DNA of 34,224 nucleotides from Owenweeksia sp. Lineage in GTDB: Bacteria; Bacteroidota; Bacteroidia; Flavobacteriales; Schleiferiaceae. The DNA lies in NCBI GenBank assembly GCA_028277105.1, contig JANQHO010000016.1:1-34224 (forward strand). Direction: 5' to 3'. Position numbers and translations under genes: made by a program. Below, one piece after another: positions 7,525 through 16,790 of this stretch; position 1 is the first letter of the stretch; each line of letters opens with the position of its first letter. The notes beneath the pieces are model-generated. The model had not been told where the DNA came from and did not search any database. It saw only the letters and a list, made by a program, of their open reading frames with translations.

Positions 7525-8858
7525 TCGGGTAATTCTATCCTGAACTCCGAGCCTCCTTTGAGATGACGCAGATACAGGCGGCCGCTGTGGGCCTGTATGA
7601 TCTTGCGCGACAAGCTCAGACCGATGCCACTGGCCTTGTCTTTGGTAGTAAAAAAAGGCAGAAAAATATTTTCCTGTATATCAGCCGCTACGCCTCCGGC
7701 ATTGTCGCTTACCGATATATAGTTATAGCCGTCTTCGGAACTGAAATTCAACATTATCCGTGCATCTTTCCGATCAGTAAAAGCTTCTTCGGCATTTTTG
7801 AGCAGATTTAAAACCACCTGTACCAGCAGTTGTCTGTCAGCCCGGAAGCGCAGTTTCCGGCTATCTTTCTGACAGATAAAATCAATACCTTTTCCGTTAA
7901 ATTGAGGCAAGACCAATTGCTCTACTTCCCGGGTTATCTCGCTGACTTCTACAAAACTCTTCTTCAGTCGCGGCAAGCGGGCCAGTAAACTATAGCGTTC
8001 TACAAATTCCGATAAGCCTTCGCTTCGCTTTTTGATAATTTGGGCTGAAGTTTTAATGTCCTGGAATTCCTCAGTTACAGCAATATTTTTTTCAAGCCTT
8101 TGCAATTGCTCATTCAGGGTATCGGTAAGTGAGCTTACCGGGCTGATGGAGTTCATGATCTCGTGAGTGAGCACGTGCATCAAACGGTTGCTGATCTCTT
8201 CTTCAGTCCGTTCGGAATCCCGCTGGTAATTTTTGAAGATGAACAGCTCATAAGGAATTTTGTCAACGGTGAAATGGCGGTATTCCATTCTCCATTGCTG
8301 CAGCTCTCCTTTGTTATGCAATTTGAGGTCAGCTTTACCTTTTTCCCTCAATTCTGTTATTCGATCAACAAAAAACGGAGCCCTTTCTTTCAGTTGTTTT
8401 TGATCTTTAGGACTTTTAATATTGAGGAATTCCCCGGCTATCTGATTCAGAAAAAGTGGTTGGTTCTCCCTGAAAATAAGAATGCCAATAGGTAAGAGAT
8501 CAATAGTAATTTCAAATAAGCTGCTGTCTAAAACTTTCTGGTGAGATGAGCTCCTGAGATAGTCATTCAGGCGATTGAGGGATTGATGGAGGCGGTCAAA
8601 GGCCAGGCCTTGATTTTTTTCCGGGTAGCGATGGCTGAAATCACTATTCATGATCAACTCGATCTGCCGGCTTAATTTTTCATTGTTGGATTTTACCAGT
8701 TTCAGCAACATCCGGCTGAGAACAACTAATACAATTACAAGTAAACCCGAACTGATGTACCAATGGAAAACGAAAAGAGACAAAGCCATGCCCAGACAGC
8801 AAAGCAGTATGGCAATAAGCATCAGGTTTACCTGAACAGAGTACTTTCTAAAGGCCAT
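7521..8858 (-). CDS. NtrY-like sensor histidine kinase
   Basis: 445 residues from ATG at 8858. A longer reading from 9059 exists, but its first 67 codons lie inside the response regulator gene and look non-coding. Two adjacent membrane helices are at about 12-53, a linker/PAS-like region at about 110-210, and the phosphoacceptor H232 in VLTHEIMNSISP. The ATPase domain has the N box QVVLNLLKNAEEA (345-357), G1 DNAGG (D385) and G2 GIGLSLS (411-417). There is almost no periplasmic loop, so the input signal is probably intramembrane or cytoplasmic. It overlaps the upstream response regulator by 11 nt (8848-8858), so the two form a cognate pair that likely controls the divergent ABC operon. Confidence 0.93.
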   Translation of the reverse strand: MAFRKYSVQVNLMLIAILLCCLGMALSLFVFHWYISSGLLVIVLVVLSRMLLKLVKSNNEKLSRQIELIMNSDFSHRYPEKNQGLAFDRLHQSLNRLNDYLRSSSHQKVLDSSLFEITIDLLPIGILIFRENQPLFLNQIAGEFLNIKSPKDQKQLKERAPFFVDRITELREKGKADLKLHNKGELQQWRMEYRHFTVDKIPYELFIFKNYQRDSERTEEEISNRLMHVLTHEIMNSISPVSSLTDTLNEQLQRLEKNIAVTEEFQDIKTSAQIIKKRSEGLSEFVERYSLLARLPRLKKSFVEVSEITREVEQLVLPQFNGKGIDFICQKDSRKLRFRADRQLLVQVVLNLLKNAEEAFTDRKDARIMLNFSSEDGYNYISVSDNAGGVAADIQENIFLPFFTTKDKASGIGLSLSRKIIQAHSGRLYLRHLKGGSEFRIELPD

Positions 8859-10209
8859 ATTTCTGAATTTTATTGTATAGCGTACTTCGGTTAATCGACA
8901 GGGCTTTAGCAGTTTTAGAGATATTGCGGTCAAAATGCTGTAAAACCTTTTCGATATAATCCTTTTCCATTTCTTCCAAAGGAATGATGTTTTCCCTTGA
9001 TCTTTCCAGCGGGGGCTGTACCAACTGATGGGCCAGGGGATCGATACTGTCCTCTTCACTCAATATGATGCTTCTTTCGATCAGGTGTTTTAACTCCCGG
9101 ATATTGCCTGGCCAGGCATAATCTGTGAGCTTTTGTAAGCCTTTTTTACTCAGTTTTTTCTCCTTGCGGTATTTGCGGTTGTAAAGTGAGGTGAAATACA
9201 AAGCCAAATCAGGGATATCTTCCCTGCGTTTTCTCAAAGGAGGTAACTCTATTTGGATGGTATTGATCCTGAAATAGAGATCCTGGCGAAATTGGCCCTG
9301 CTCCACCAACTCCTCCAAAGGGGCATTAGTAGCGCAAATAATACGGCAATTCACCTCTATACTCTGAGAACTTCCCAAAGGAGTGATCTTTTGGGTTTGG
9401 ATGGCCGACAGGAGTTTGGCCTGAAGCTCCAGCGGCACATTACCTATCTCATCCAAAAAGAGTGTTCCACCGTCTGCGAGCTCAAAGCGACCCTTGCGGT
9501 CTTCTTTGGCATCGGTAAAAGCTCCTTTCTTATGACCGAATAATTCAGACTCAAAGAGATTGTGGTGGATGGTTCCCAGGTCTACTGAAATAAAAGGCTG
9601 TTTACAGAGTTTTGATTTTTGATGGATCAAGCGGGCGAATACTTCCTTACCCGTACCATTTTCCCCCCTTATCAGGATATGGGCATCAGTAGGTGCAGTT
9701 TTTTCTACCACTCCTGCCAATTCCTCCATAGCTGGCGAATTGAACTCCAGGAGAACCTCTTCCGGCTTTTGGTTCAACTCGCGGTTTACCGTTTCCAGCT
9801 TCTTAATGGTTTGCCGCGATCGGTTTATTTCCAGGGCCCTGAGCAGGGTGGAAAGCAGTTTCTGGTTATTCCAGGGTTTGATAATGAAATCTGTTGCCCC
9901 GATCTTGAGCGATTCTACTGCCAGGTCTATATTGCCATAGGCCGTAATGAGCACCACCGCTATTTCGGGTTGGTGTTCTTTAATGTATTGCAACCAGTAA
10001 AGCCCTTCTTTACCATCGTTGAATGCTTTGCGAAAGTTCATATCCAGCAGTACCAGGTCGGGCTTATAGTTAGCTAAAGCCTCACTGAGATTCTGAGGAG
10101 AGGTAAGGGTATTCACCCGACTGAAATGGAGCTTGAGGTAAAGGCCCAAAGACTGTAGAACGTCTTCATCGTCATCAATAATTAATACGGAAGCTTTTAT
10201 TCCTGACAT
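8848..10209 (-). CDS. NtrC-family sigma-54-dependent response regulator
   Basis: 453 residues. The receiver domain is residues 5-125, with acidic IDDDED, phosphoacceptor D56 (DLVLLD) and K111-P112. The AAA+ domain follows, with Walker A GENGTGKE (182-189), a sigma-54 contact loop reading GAFTDA (229-234) instead of the classical GAFTGA, and Walker B TLFLDEIG (249-256). The Fis-type helix-turn-helix is at 425-453 (ISKTAKALSINRSTLYNKI). As I recall, the G-to-D loop variant occurs in other Bacteroidota regulators. It starts 175 bp from the divergent HlyD-ABC operon, its probable target, and is followed by its kinase. Confidence 0.95.
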   Translation of the reverse strand: MSGIKASVLIIDDDEDVLQSLGLYLKLHFSRVNTLTSPQNLSEALANYKPDLVLLDMNFRKAFNDGKEGLYWLQYIKEHQPEIAVVLITAYGNIDLAVESLKIGATDFIIKPWNNQKLLSTLLRALEINRSRQTIKKLETVNRELNQKPEEVLLEFNSPAMEELAGVVEKTAPTDAHILIRGENGTGKEVFARLIHQKSKLCKQPFISVDLGTIHHNLFESELFGHKKGAFTDAKEDRKGRFELADGGTLFLDEIGNVPLELQAKLLSAIQTQKITPLGSSQSIEVNCRIICATNAPLEELVEQGQFRQDLYFRINTIQIELPPLRKRREDIPDLALYFTSLYNRKYRKEKKLSKKGLQKLTDYAWPGNIRELKHLIERSIILSEEDSIDPLAHQLVQPPLERSRENIIPLEEMEKDYIEKVLQHFDRNISKTAKALSINRSTLYNKIQKYGL

Positions 10210-10248
10210 ACCAATCGATTAATGCTGAAAAATAGTATTACTGTGCGT

Positions 10249-10300
10249 ATTTGTACAAATCACTGTTTAAAAATCGAACACTTTTATAATTGTATAAATC
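10249..10300. promoter_or_regulatory. Candidate operator pair in the divergent RR / ABC-operon region
   Basis: ATTTGTACAAAT at 10249-10260 is a perfect 12-bp palindrome. The 11-mer TTGTACAAATC (10251-10261) recurs with one change as TTGTATAAATC at 10290-10300, 39 bp away. The pair lies between the response regulator and the HlyD gene. On the minus strand the palindrome overlaps a possible -33 TTTG placed 21 nt from TATTTTTC. No sigma-54 consensus (TGGCAC-N5-TTGC) is visible in 10210-10384, although the regulator has a sigma-54 activator domain. Confidence 0.4.
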
Positions 10301-10384
10301 ATGGAAAATACTTAATCATATGATATTCATTGTTTTAAAAATAGAGGAACAGGCTTTGAAATAACAAGACCAACACTTCAGAAG

Positions 10385-11638
10385 ATGGATCGCAAAATAG
10401 AATCACCCAAAGGAAAAAAGAAGTTGAGGAGGATCGCAGTCTTTGTCGTGGTATTTTCCGCCTTGCTTATGGCGGTTTACCTGCTCACTTCGGTAGGTGG
10501 AAAATACAAAGTGGAGGGTGAGCGCCTGCAGTTTGCCGAGGTCTTTGCCGGCACTTTTGATGATGTGATCGGTATTCAGGGGTCGGTAGAACCAGTGCAG
10601 TCATTTTACCTGGATGCAGTAGAGGGCGGAACGGTACAGGAAAAATACGTGGAGGCGGGTATGATGGTGGAGAAAGACCAGCCTTTGCTCAAATTGTCCA
10701 ACACCAATCTGATGCTGGATTTTATGAATCGCGAAACCCAGATCGTAGAGCAGATCAATAATTTGAGGAATACCCGTATGCAAATGGAACTCAACGAGCG
10801 CACCATTAAAGAGCAGTTGCTGGATATTGCCTTTGAAAAACAAAAGACGAAGCGGCAATATACTATTGATACCTCACTTTATGCTTCAAGAGTGATAGCT
10901 ATACAGGAGTACGAAGACAGCCACGACCGCTACAAATATTTGCGGGAGAAGCAGGAACTGCTCCAGCAGAGCTTTGCTAAGAACGAAGCCTATCAAAATC
11001 AACAAATTCAACAAATAGATCTTTCCATCGAAATGATGGAACGCAACCTGGAGGCTATCCGGAAAAACCTGGAAAACCTCACCGTTAAAGCAGCTATTGC
11101 CGGACAATTGACCTCATTTAGTGCCGAAATCGGGGAGAGCAAGGTTAAGGGTGAAAACCTGGGCCGGATCGATATGTTGGATGATTATATCGTACGGGCA
11201 CAAGTAGACGAGCATTACCTTAACAGGGTAAAAGAAGGCCAACAGGCCCGGTTTAGTCAGGGCGGTAAAACTTATTGGCTGTCAGTAAACAAGGTCTTTC
11301 CGGAGGTGACGAACAACCAGTTTGCCGTAGAATTCAGTTTTACCGATACCATCCCGGCCAATGCCCGCAGGGGCCAAACGGTAGGTCTTAGATTAGCCCT
11401 GAGCAATTCAGTAGAAGCGATTTTGGTTCCGAGGGGATCTTTTTATGGCAGCAGCGGTGGTAAATGGGTATACGTGGTTAATGAGGACGGAACAGAAGCT
11501 GAAAAAAGAGAAGTGGTGCTGGGGCGTCAAAATCCCGATTTTATAGAAGTAAAAGAAGGCTTAAGGCCGGGCGATAAGATCATCAGTTCGAGCTACAGCA
11601 CCTATGAAAATTACCAATCGATAATTATTATTCCTTAG
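10385..11638 (+). CDS. HlyD/MacA-like periplasmic adaptor (membrane fusion protein)
   Basis: 417 residues. A basic N-terminus is followed by one membrane anchor (about 17-37, IAVFVVVFSALLMAVYLL). The first lipoyl/barrel-sandwich half is at about 65-110 (GSVEPVQSFYLDAVEGG). A long coiled-coil hairpin runs at about 112-225, the second lipoyl half follows (VKAAIAGQLTSF), then beta-barrel domains to the end (EGLRPGDKIISSS). Adaptors of this type bridge an inner-membrane ABC pump to an outer-membrane channel; no TolC gene is in view. It is the first gene of a three-gene operon, 2 nt from the ATPase gene. Confidence 0.92.
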   Translation: MDRKIESPKGKKKLRRIAVFVVVFSALLMAVYLLTSVGGKYKVEGERLQFAEVFAGTFDDVIGIQGSVEPVQSFYLDAVEGGTVQEKYVEAGMMVEKDQPLLKLSNTNLMLDFMNRETQIVEQINNLRNTRMQMELNERTIKEQLLDIAFEKQKTKRQYTIDTSLYASRVIAIQEYEDSHDRYKYLREKQELLQQSFAKNEAYQNQQIQQIDLSIEMMERNLEAIRKNLENLTVKAAIAGQLTSFSAEIGESKVKGENLGRIDMLDDYIVRAQVDEHYLNRVKEGQQARFSQGGKTYWLSVNKVFPEVTNNQFAVEFSFTDTIPANARRGQTVGLRLALSNSVEAILVPRGSFYGSSGGKWVYVVNEDGTEAEKREVVLGRQNPDFIEVKEGLRPGDKIISSSYSTYENYQSIIIIP

Positions 11639-11640
11639 AT

Positions 11641-12351
11641 ATGTTAGAAGTGACAGAATTAATCCGTACCGAAGAGCTGGAAATGGTTTACCGTACCGAA
11701 GAGCTGGAAACCCTGGCCCTCAACAAGATCAGCCTCAGTATCAATCAGGGGGAATTTGTTTCTGTGATGGGGCCTTCCGGTTGCGGAAAATCTACTTTGC
11801 TCAACGTTTTGGGAATGCTGGACAAGCCCAGTGGAGGCAGTTACATCTTCAACGGTCAGCTCATTTCCGAGATGAATGAAAGCCAGCGGGCCGACATCCG
11901 CAAAAACAATATAGGTTTTGTGTTCCAAAGCTTTAACCTGATTGATGAGTTAAGCGTTTTTGAAAATGTAGAGTTACCCCTGGTTTACCTTAAAGTAGCT
12001 GCATCAGAGCGGAAGAAAAAGGTAGCTGAGCTTCTGGAAAGAATGGGTATAGCTCACCGTGCTAATCACTATCCCCAACAATTATCCGGGGGGCAACAAC
12101 AAAGAGTGGCCGTAGCCCGGGCCCTGGTGGCTGATCCCAAAGTAATATTTGCCGATGAGCCCACCGGTAATCTCGATAGTGTACACGGGGATGAGGTGAT
12201 GCAATTGCTCACCGAACTGAATCGCGGAGGAACTACCATAGTAATGGTAACTCATTCTGCCCATGATGCTTCCTTTTCCGAACGTACGCTTAATCTCTTT
12301 GATGGCAAACTGGTAAGCGAGATTTCCAACATTGTAAAAGAAACCCTGTAA
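11641..12351 (+). CDS. ABC transporter ATP-binding protein, MacB/LolD type
   Basis: 236 residues. Walker [10 protein letters not shown] is at 44-52, the Q-loop VFQSFNL at 94-100, the signature LSGGQQQR at 148-155 and Walker [14 protein letters not shown] at 168-180. It powers the FtsX-type permease encoded 10 nt downstream. The N-terminus contains a small internal duplication (RTEELEMVY then RTEELETLA) encoded by a perfect 20-nt direct repeat; relatives begin near the second unit, so a start inside the first unit is possible. Together with the adaptor and permease this resembles MacAB-type export of lipids, peptides or drugs; the cargo is unknown. Confidence 0.94.
   Translation: MLEVTELIRTEELEMVYRTEELETLALNKISLSINQGEFVSVMGPSGCGKSTLLNVLGMLDKPSGGSYIFNGQLISEMNESQRADIRKNNIGFVFQSFNLIDELSVFENVELPLVYLKVAASERKKKVAELLERMGIAHRANHYPQQLSGGQQQRVAVARALVADPKVIFADEPTGNLDSVHGDEVMQLLTELNRGGTTIVMVTHSAHDASFSERTLNLFDGKLVSEISNIVKETL
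11664..11710 (+). repeat. Two perfect 20-nt direct repeats, period 27 nt
   Basis: CCGTACCGAAGAGCTGGAAA occurs at 11664-11683 and 11691-11710, in the same reading frame nine codons apart, at the start of the ABC ATPase gene. Confidence 0.85.
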
Positions 12352-12361
12352 ATTAAAAGTT

Positions 12362-14776
12362 ATGATCAGGAATTATTTAAAAATAAGTCTCCGGCATATT
12401 CAGAAGAACAGAGTGTATAGCTTTATCAGTATAGTCGGTTTAGCTGCGGGCATCTGCTGCGCCCTTTTTATTGCGCTTTACGTATTTGATGAACTCAGTT
12501 ACGACCAGTTCCACGAGAAGAAAGATCGCATCTACCGCATTACGGAAATGATCGATCACAACGGAGAGATCAACGCTGCCCTGGCCAGTCTGCCGGTAGG
12601 GCCCACTTTTGTGGCTGATTATCCCGAAATAGAAAATTTTGTGCGTTTTATGAGAATGGGGCAAAGCCTTACGGTAAAGGTTGGCGACAAGATATTTAAA
12701 GGGGAGAATTTTTGGCGTACAGACAGTACCCTTTTTGATGTGATGTCGTATACCCTTTTGAAGGGCGAACCCAAAACGGCTCTTAGTGCACCCCTGTCCA
12801 TCGTATTATCTGAAACCCTGGCCAAAAAATACTTTGGCAGTAATGACGAAGCCATGGGGCAGAGTCTGACTATTGCTTTTAGTACTTATAATGTTACAGG
12901 GGTCATAGAAGACAGTCCGGGTAATTCAGACATTGTTTACGAGGCTTTAACCTCTATGTCTTCCTTGCCATCCCAGCAGCAAACGGCTTTTAACCAGGAT
13001 TGGTTCCGCCTGGTTTGTTACACCTACCTTCTTTTTAACGAAGCGATAGAGCCAGCGGATTTCAGGACCAAAATGGACGAATTTTCCGAGCGCCACGTAG
13101 ATCCCTTTATAGCTACTTTTGGCTCCAATAGCTCGGCCACTTTTTTCCTGCAGCCGCTCAACGGGCTTCATTTTGATAATTCCAGGGAATACGATACGCC
13201 CAAGGGGAATAAAGCTTATCTGTCCATTTTTATTTTGCTGGCCGTTTTTATTCTGGCCATTGCCATTATCAATTACATCAATATGTCGCTTTCTCAATCA
13301 GTCAAGAGGGCCAAAGAGGTAGGGGTGAGAAAATCTTTAGGAGCCAAACCGGACCAGATCAGAGGTCAGTTTTTAGGCGAGTCCATCATTATCAGCTTCA
13401 TAGCCCTTTTGGCAGGACTCCTATTAGTTGAAGTATTGTTGAGCCCTTTCAATGCTATTACAGACAAGGGTTTTTCTTTTGGTGATGTTTTCAACCGTAG
13501 AATGGTGCTGACCATGATCGGTTTGATGACATTGACCGGATTGTTGTCAGGCTTCTACCCCGCTATGGTGCTCTCCCGCTTCCAATCATCGGAAGTGTTG
13601 CGAGGTAGCTTGCCCAAACTGGCTAAATTCAGCAACCTGCGCAAGGTATTGATGGTATTGCAGTTTGCCTTTTCCCTTTTTATGATCATCGGCACTATCT
13701 CCATTTATAAACAATTGCATTTCCTGCAGAATAAGAATTTAGGGTTCGACAAAGACCAGATCGTTTCCATTGCCATTCCCCAGGATACTTCGGTATACAA
13801 TCACCTGGATGCCTTTAAAGATGAATTGTTGACCAATGCCGACATTAAAGACGTTAGCGGCAGTGGCTGGATGCCGGGTAACAATGTAGGGGAACTGATG
13901 TTCCGCATAGAACAGGACGGTCAGCTGGTAGATAAGGGGGCTAAAGTAATGGCAGCAGATGAAAATTTTTTTGAGCTGCTGGGGATCGAAGTGGTACAAG
14001 GCCGTAATTTTTCTGCCGATATCCAAACAGATATTCAGCAGGGCTTCATTATCAATGAAACAGCTGTGGAAAAGTTTGGCTGGACCAATGAACCCCTGGG
14101 CAAAAGGATACAATGGGGCTTACAAGCGAATAACACAGCCACTTCTGATGGTAAAGTAGTAGGAGTGGTCAAAGATTTTCACTTTGCCTCGCTTCACAAC
14201 CTTATGGAACCCCTCATTATTTTATTCCGGCCCAATTACAGCTTGTTGTTTACTGTGAAGCTTAGCGGGGGCAGTGTGCAAGAAAGCCTGGCTTTTCTGG
14301 AAGATAAATGGGAGAGTTTTGCCGGTAATCACCCTTTTGAATACACTTTCCTGGATGACAAGATCAATGCACAATACAAAGAAGAGCAAACACTGCTCAA
14401 AATATTCGGGTACTTTGCCGGTTTGAGTATTATCATTGCAGCTTTGGGCCTATTTGCCTTAACCTCTTTTACGGTAGAACAGCGTTTAAAGGAGTTCAGT
14501 ATACGCAAGGTATTGGGTGCTAAGATCACCGATCTGAACCGCCTGCTTTCCAGGGAATTCTTGATTCTTTTGAGTATCGCAGTAGTAATAGTATCACCCA
14601 TAGCCTATTATGCCATAGCTGATTGGTTACAAAACTTCTCCTATCGTATAAACGTACCGTTTACCAGCTTTGCCCTAGCTGCATTACTTACCGTGCTCAT
14701 TACATTTTTTACCATAAGTTATCATATTTACCGGCTTTCAAGAACTAACCCTTCCCGCAACCTTCGCATGGAGTAG
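12362..14776 (+). CDS. ABC transporter permease with two FtsX-type domains (MacB-like)
   Basis: 804 residues. The first helix (about 18-40, FISIVGLAAGICCALFIALYVF) is followed by a MacB periplasmic core domain to about 275. The first FtsX block of three helices is at about 285-410 and includes RAKEVGVRKSLGAK. A second anchor (about 435-455) and second periplasmic domain follow, and a second FtsX block is at about 680-800, again with RLKEFSIRKVLGAK. This double-length form is common in Bacteroidota, where one polypeptide supplies both membrane halves. It is last in the operon with the adaptor and ATPase and is followed by a terminator hairpin. Confidence 0.94.
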   Translation: MIRNYLKISLRHIQKNRVYSFISIVGLAAGICCALFIALYVFDELSYDQFHEKKDRIYRITEMIDHNGEINAALASLPVGPTFVADYPEIENFVRFMRMGQSLTVKVGDKIFKGENFWRTDSTLFDVMSYTLLKGEPKTALSAPLSIVLSETLAKKYFGSNDEAMGQSLTIAFSTYNVTGVIEDSPGNSDIVYEALTSMSSLPSQQQTAFNQDWFRLVCYTYLLFNEAIEPADFRTKMDEFSERHVDPFIATFGSNSSATFFLQPLNGLHFDNSREYDTPKGNKAYLSIFILLAVFILAIAIINYINMSLSQSVKRAKEVGVRKSLGAKPDQIRGQFLGESIIISFIALLAGLLLVEVLLSPFNAITDKGFSFGDVFNRRMVLTMIGLMTLTGLLSGFYPAMVLSRFQSSEVLRGSLPKLAKFSNLRKVLMVLQFAFSLFMIIGTISIYKQLHFLQNKNLGFDKDQIVSIAIPQDTSVYNHLDAFKDELLTNADIKDVSGSGWMPGNNVGELMFRIEQDGQLVDKGAKVMAADENFFELLGIEVVQGRNFSADIQTDIQQGFIINETAVEKFGWTNEPLGKRIQWGLQANNTATSDGKVVGVVKDFHFASLHNLMEPLIILFRPNYSLLFTVKLSGGSVQESLAFLEDKWESFAGNHPFEYTFLDDKINAQYKEEQTLLKIFGYFAGLSIIIAALGLFALTSFTVEQRLKEFSIRKVLGAKITDLNRLLSREFLILLSIAVVIVSPIAYYAIADWLQNFSYRINVPFTSFALAALLTVLITFFTISYHIYRLSRTNPSRNLRME

Positions 14777-14803
14777 GAGTTTTATTTATTACAGTGTAAC
14801 AGC

Positions 14804-14834
14804 AAAGCCCCCGTGTATAACGCGAGGGCTTTTT
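14804..14834 (+). terminator. Rho-independent terminator after the ABC operon
   Basis: AAAGCCCCCG (14804-14813) pairs with CGAGGGCTTT (14823-14832) with a single C/A mismatch and a 9-nt loop, followed by TT. The stem is nearly symmetric and may also stop the convergent gene at 14857. Confidence 0.85.
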
Positions 14835-14856
14835 CAATTAATAAATAAAATAAGAC

Positions 14857-16584
14857 TTAGTCTTTACCTACGTAAAACTCAACTGTTTTTTCAGAAGTAT
14901 TTCCCAGCTTGTCTTTAGTAACTACCCTAACCTCGTATTTCTTTTTGCTTTTAAAGCGGCTAACCTCTGATACATCCAGGGAATAAGGGCTGGAATAGAG
15001 ATTTAATTCACTGCCGTTAATAGAGTAGAAGATCTGTTCAGTACCGCAATGCTTATCGGTAGCCCCGATATACATTCGGGTGTAGTTGGGATAAACGTCC
15101 TTGCCGTTTCTTTGGCCGATTGGCTTTATACTGAAATTAATAAAAATGTCGGGAGGGGTATTGTCTACAAAAACGCTGCTCTCTTTAACCTGCTCTACAT
15201 TGTTTACATTATCAGTCGATTTAAATGTGATCTTATGATGACCTTCGGCCGGGATATTGAAAACAGAGTAAGACTTAAAGGCCCCTCCATCAATGGCATA
15301 CTCTGTTTTTTGCAAACCGGAGTGAGCATCGCTTTTGATCAGTTTGATATCGGTTTCTTTGTTAATGAACAAAGTATCGCGATCAAAAAACTGGGGCTTG
15401 CCGTATACAATACCGGTGGAGGGCGGTGTATTGTCCATAAAGACAGTAAGGGTTTTGCGGGCGCTGGTGTTTTCCACATTATCAGTAGAGGTGTACCTGA
15501 TGTAGTGCAAGCCGGAAGTGTTGGTCACGCTAAAATCTGAACTAAAGGTATTATTGCCGGAGCCATCCATATTGTAAGTGATCACCTTAACCCCGGCTTT
15601 ATTGTCGGTAGCAGTAAAATTGATCTTGGTGCGGGGCGATACGTAGGTATAGTTTCCTTTATGCTGATCTCCTGCTATTTTATATACGGGTACGGGTGGG
15701 ATACGGTCTAAATAGAAAGAAAAAGTCTTGTCGTCCTCATGATTTTTCACATTGTCATGAGAGTGATAGTACAAAGTGTGTTCACCATCTTTAAGCCCTG
15801 CCATAGTGATATTGGAGGTGTAAAGCTTATCTCCCTTATCATCAAAATGATAATAGGTTGAGCGTACTCCTGACAGATTATCGGTACGGGAAAGAGTAAA
15901 TCGGGTACTGGGAGCTAAAATATTACCGGAGTGGTTAATACCTACAATACTATGGCTGGTTACAGCAGGTGTAAGGTCTACGGTAAAATTCCTGTTTTTA
16001 GTAGCCTCTGCGTTACCTACATAATCGTAGGCGTAATAATGAAGCTGGTGCTCTTTTTCCGTATTCAAATTCAACGGGCTGGAGTATTTGGAATAAGAAG
16101 AAGCATTTAAAGCGTAATTCGTGCCTTCAACTCCTGAAACGCCATCTCTGGAGGTAAGGGTAACGGAGAGTCCTTTTCCGTAGTAAACCTTACCGCCTGA
16201 ACGGTAAACCGGGGCTCCTGAAAAGCGGATGCTGGTAACCGGAGGGAGGCCGTCAGCGTAAAGTTCAAACAAGATCTCTTTTTGGGGAATAATGGTCTTT
16301 CCGGTTTTGGGGTCTACCGCCCAGTGACTCCGTATATAATTGATACCCTCGGTATCGAGATACATAGGATTGGTATATTCTTTAGTTGCCTTGCTTTCCA
16401 GACGATGGTTCTCCCCTCCGGGTGAAGTGGAAAAATTCAGATAAAGTGGCAAGGATTTTTGCACATAAGTATTTCCATCTTTTTTATACACTCTTTTTTC
16501 ATGTTCCTGTTGGGCTGGTTGCTGAGCTTCTGCCATAAAGAAGAAGGAAGCCATCAAAATGACAGTCATAAATATTCTTTTCAT
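14857..16584 (-). CDS. Secreted protein with five OmpL47-like beta repeats
   Basis: 575 residues. The Sec signal peptide is MKRIFMTVILMASFFFMAEA, with cleavage likely before QQ at 21. After a unique N-terminal part (to about 115) come five repeats of roughly 90 residues, each opening with a D-x-x-S/A-G turn followed by a T/Y strand: 147, 235, 327, 419 and 510. Each repeat contains H-Y/F-x-S-x-D-N-V-x-N and most are followed by D-x-T/I-P-P. This is the OmpL47-type/Ig-like pattern found in surface proteins. The last repeat has a Cys (KHCG, 513) where the others have S or A. There is no obvious sorting domain, so periplasmic or outer-membrane location is unresolved. It stands alone, convergent to the ABC operon. 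Confidence 0.85.
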   Translation of the reverse strand: MKRIFMTVILMASFFFMAEAQQPAQQEHEKRVYKKDGNTYVQKSLPLYLNFSTSPGGENHRLESKATKEYTNPMYLDTEGINYIRSHWAVDPKTGKTIIPQKEILFELYADGLPPVTSIRFSGAPVYRSGGKVYYGKGLSVTLTSRDGVSGVEGTNYALNASSYSKYSSPLNLNTEKEHQLHYYAYDYVGNAEATKNRNFTVDLTPAVTSHSIVGINHSGNILAPSTRFTLSRTDNLSGVRSTYYHFDDKGDKLYTSNITMAGLKDGEHTLYYHSHDNVKNHEDDKTFSFYLDRIPPVPVYKIAGDQHKGNYTYVSPRTKINFTATDNKAGVKVITYNMDGSGNNTFSSDFSVTNTSGLHYIRYTSTDNVENTSARKTLTVFMDNTPPSTGIVYGKPQFFDRDTLFINKETDIKLIKSDAHSGLQKTEYAIDGGAFKSYSVFNIPAEGHHKITFKSTDNVNNVEQVKESSVFVDNTPPDIFINFSIKPIGQRNGKDVYPNYTRMYIGATDKHCGTEQIFYSINGSELNLYSSPYSLDVSEVSRFKSKKKYEVRVVTKDKLGNTSEKTVEFYVGKD

Positions 16585-16762
16585 TCGATTGTTATAATTA
16601 GGTTAAGGTTTATTTATTATTAAAGGTATAAAAAATTATGTAAGCTGTTTGATTAGTAGTCTGTTAAGAAGGTTTTTCGCGTCTATTAAAGAAGAAATAT
16701 CCATCCTCTAAGTTTAGATATTACAACTGTTTTGTTTAATTAAGGGGTGCTTACTTAATTTC

Positions 16763-16770
16763 TAAATTTG
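16763..16770 (+). promoter_or_regulatory. Bacteroidota -7 promoter element of aspartate kinase
   Basis: TAAATTTG matches TAnnTTTG and lies 20 nt before the ATG. The rest of 16585-16762 shows AT-rich sequence without a recognisable riboswitch or terminator. Confidence 0.45.
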
Positions 16771-16790
16771 CAGCCTTATTTTTAGTTTGA

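Noticed and set aside
8859..9059. 67-codon N-terminal extension of the histidine kinase
   Set aside because: Encoded within the response regulator reading region, basic and Trp-rich without a fold. The ATG at 8858 directly precedes the membrane helices and gives the usual short overlap.
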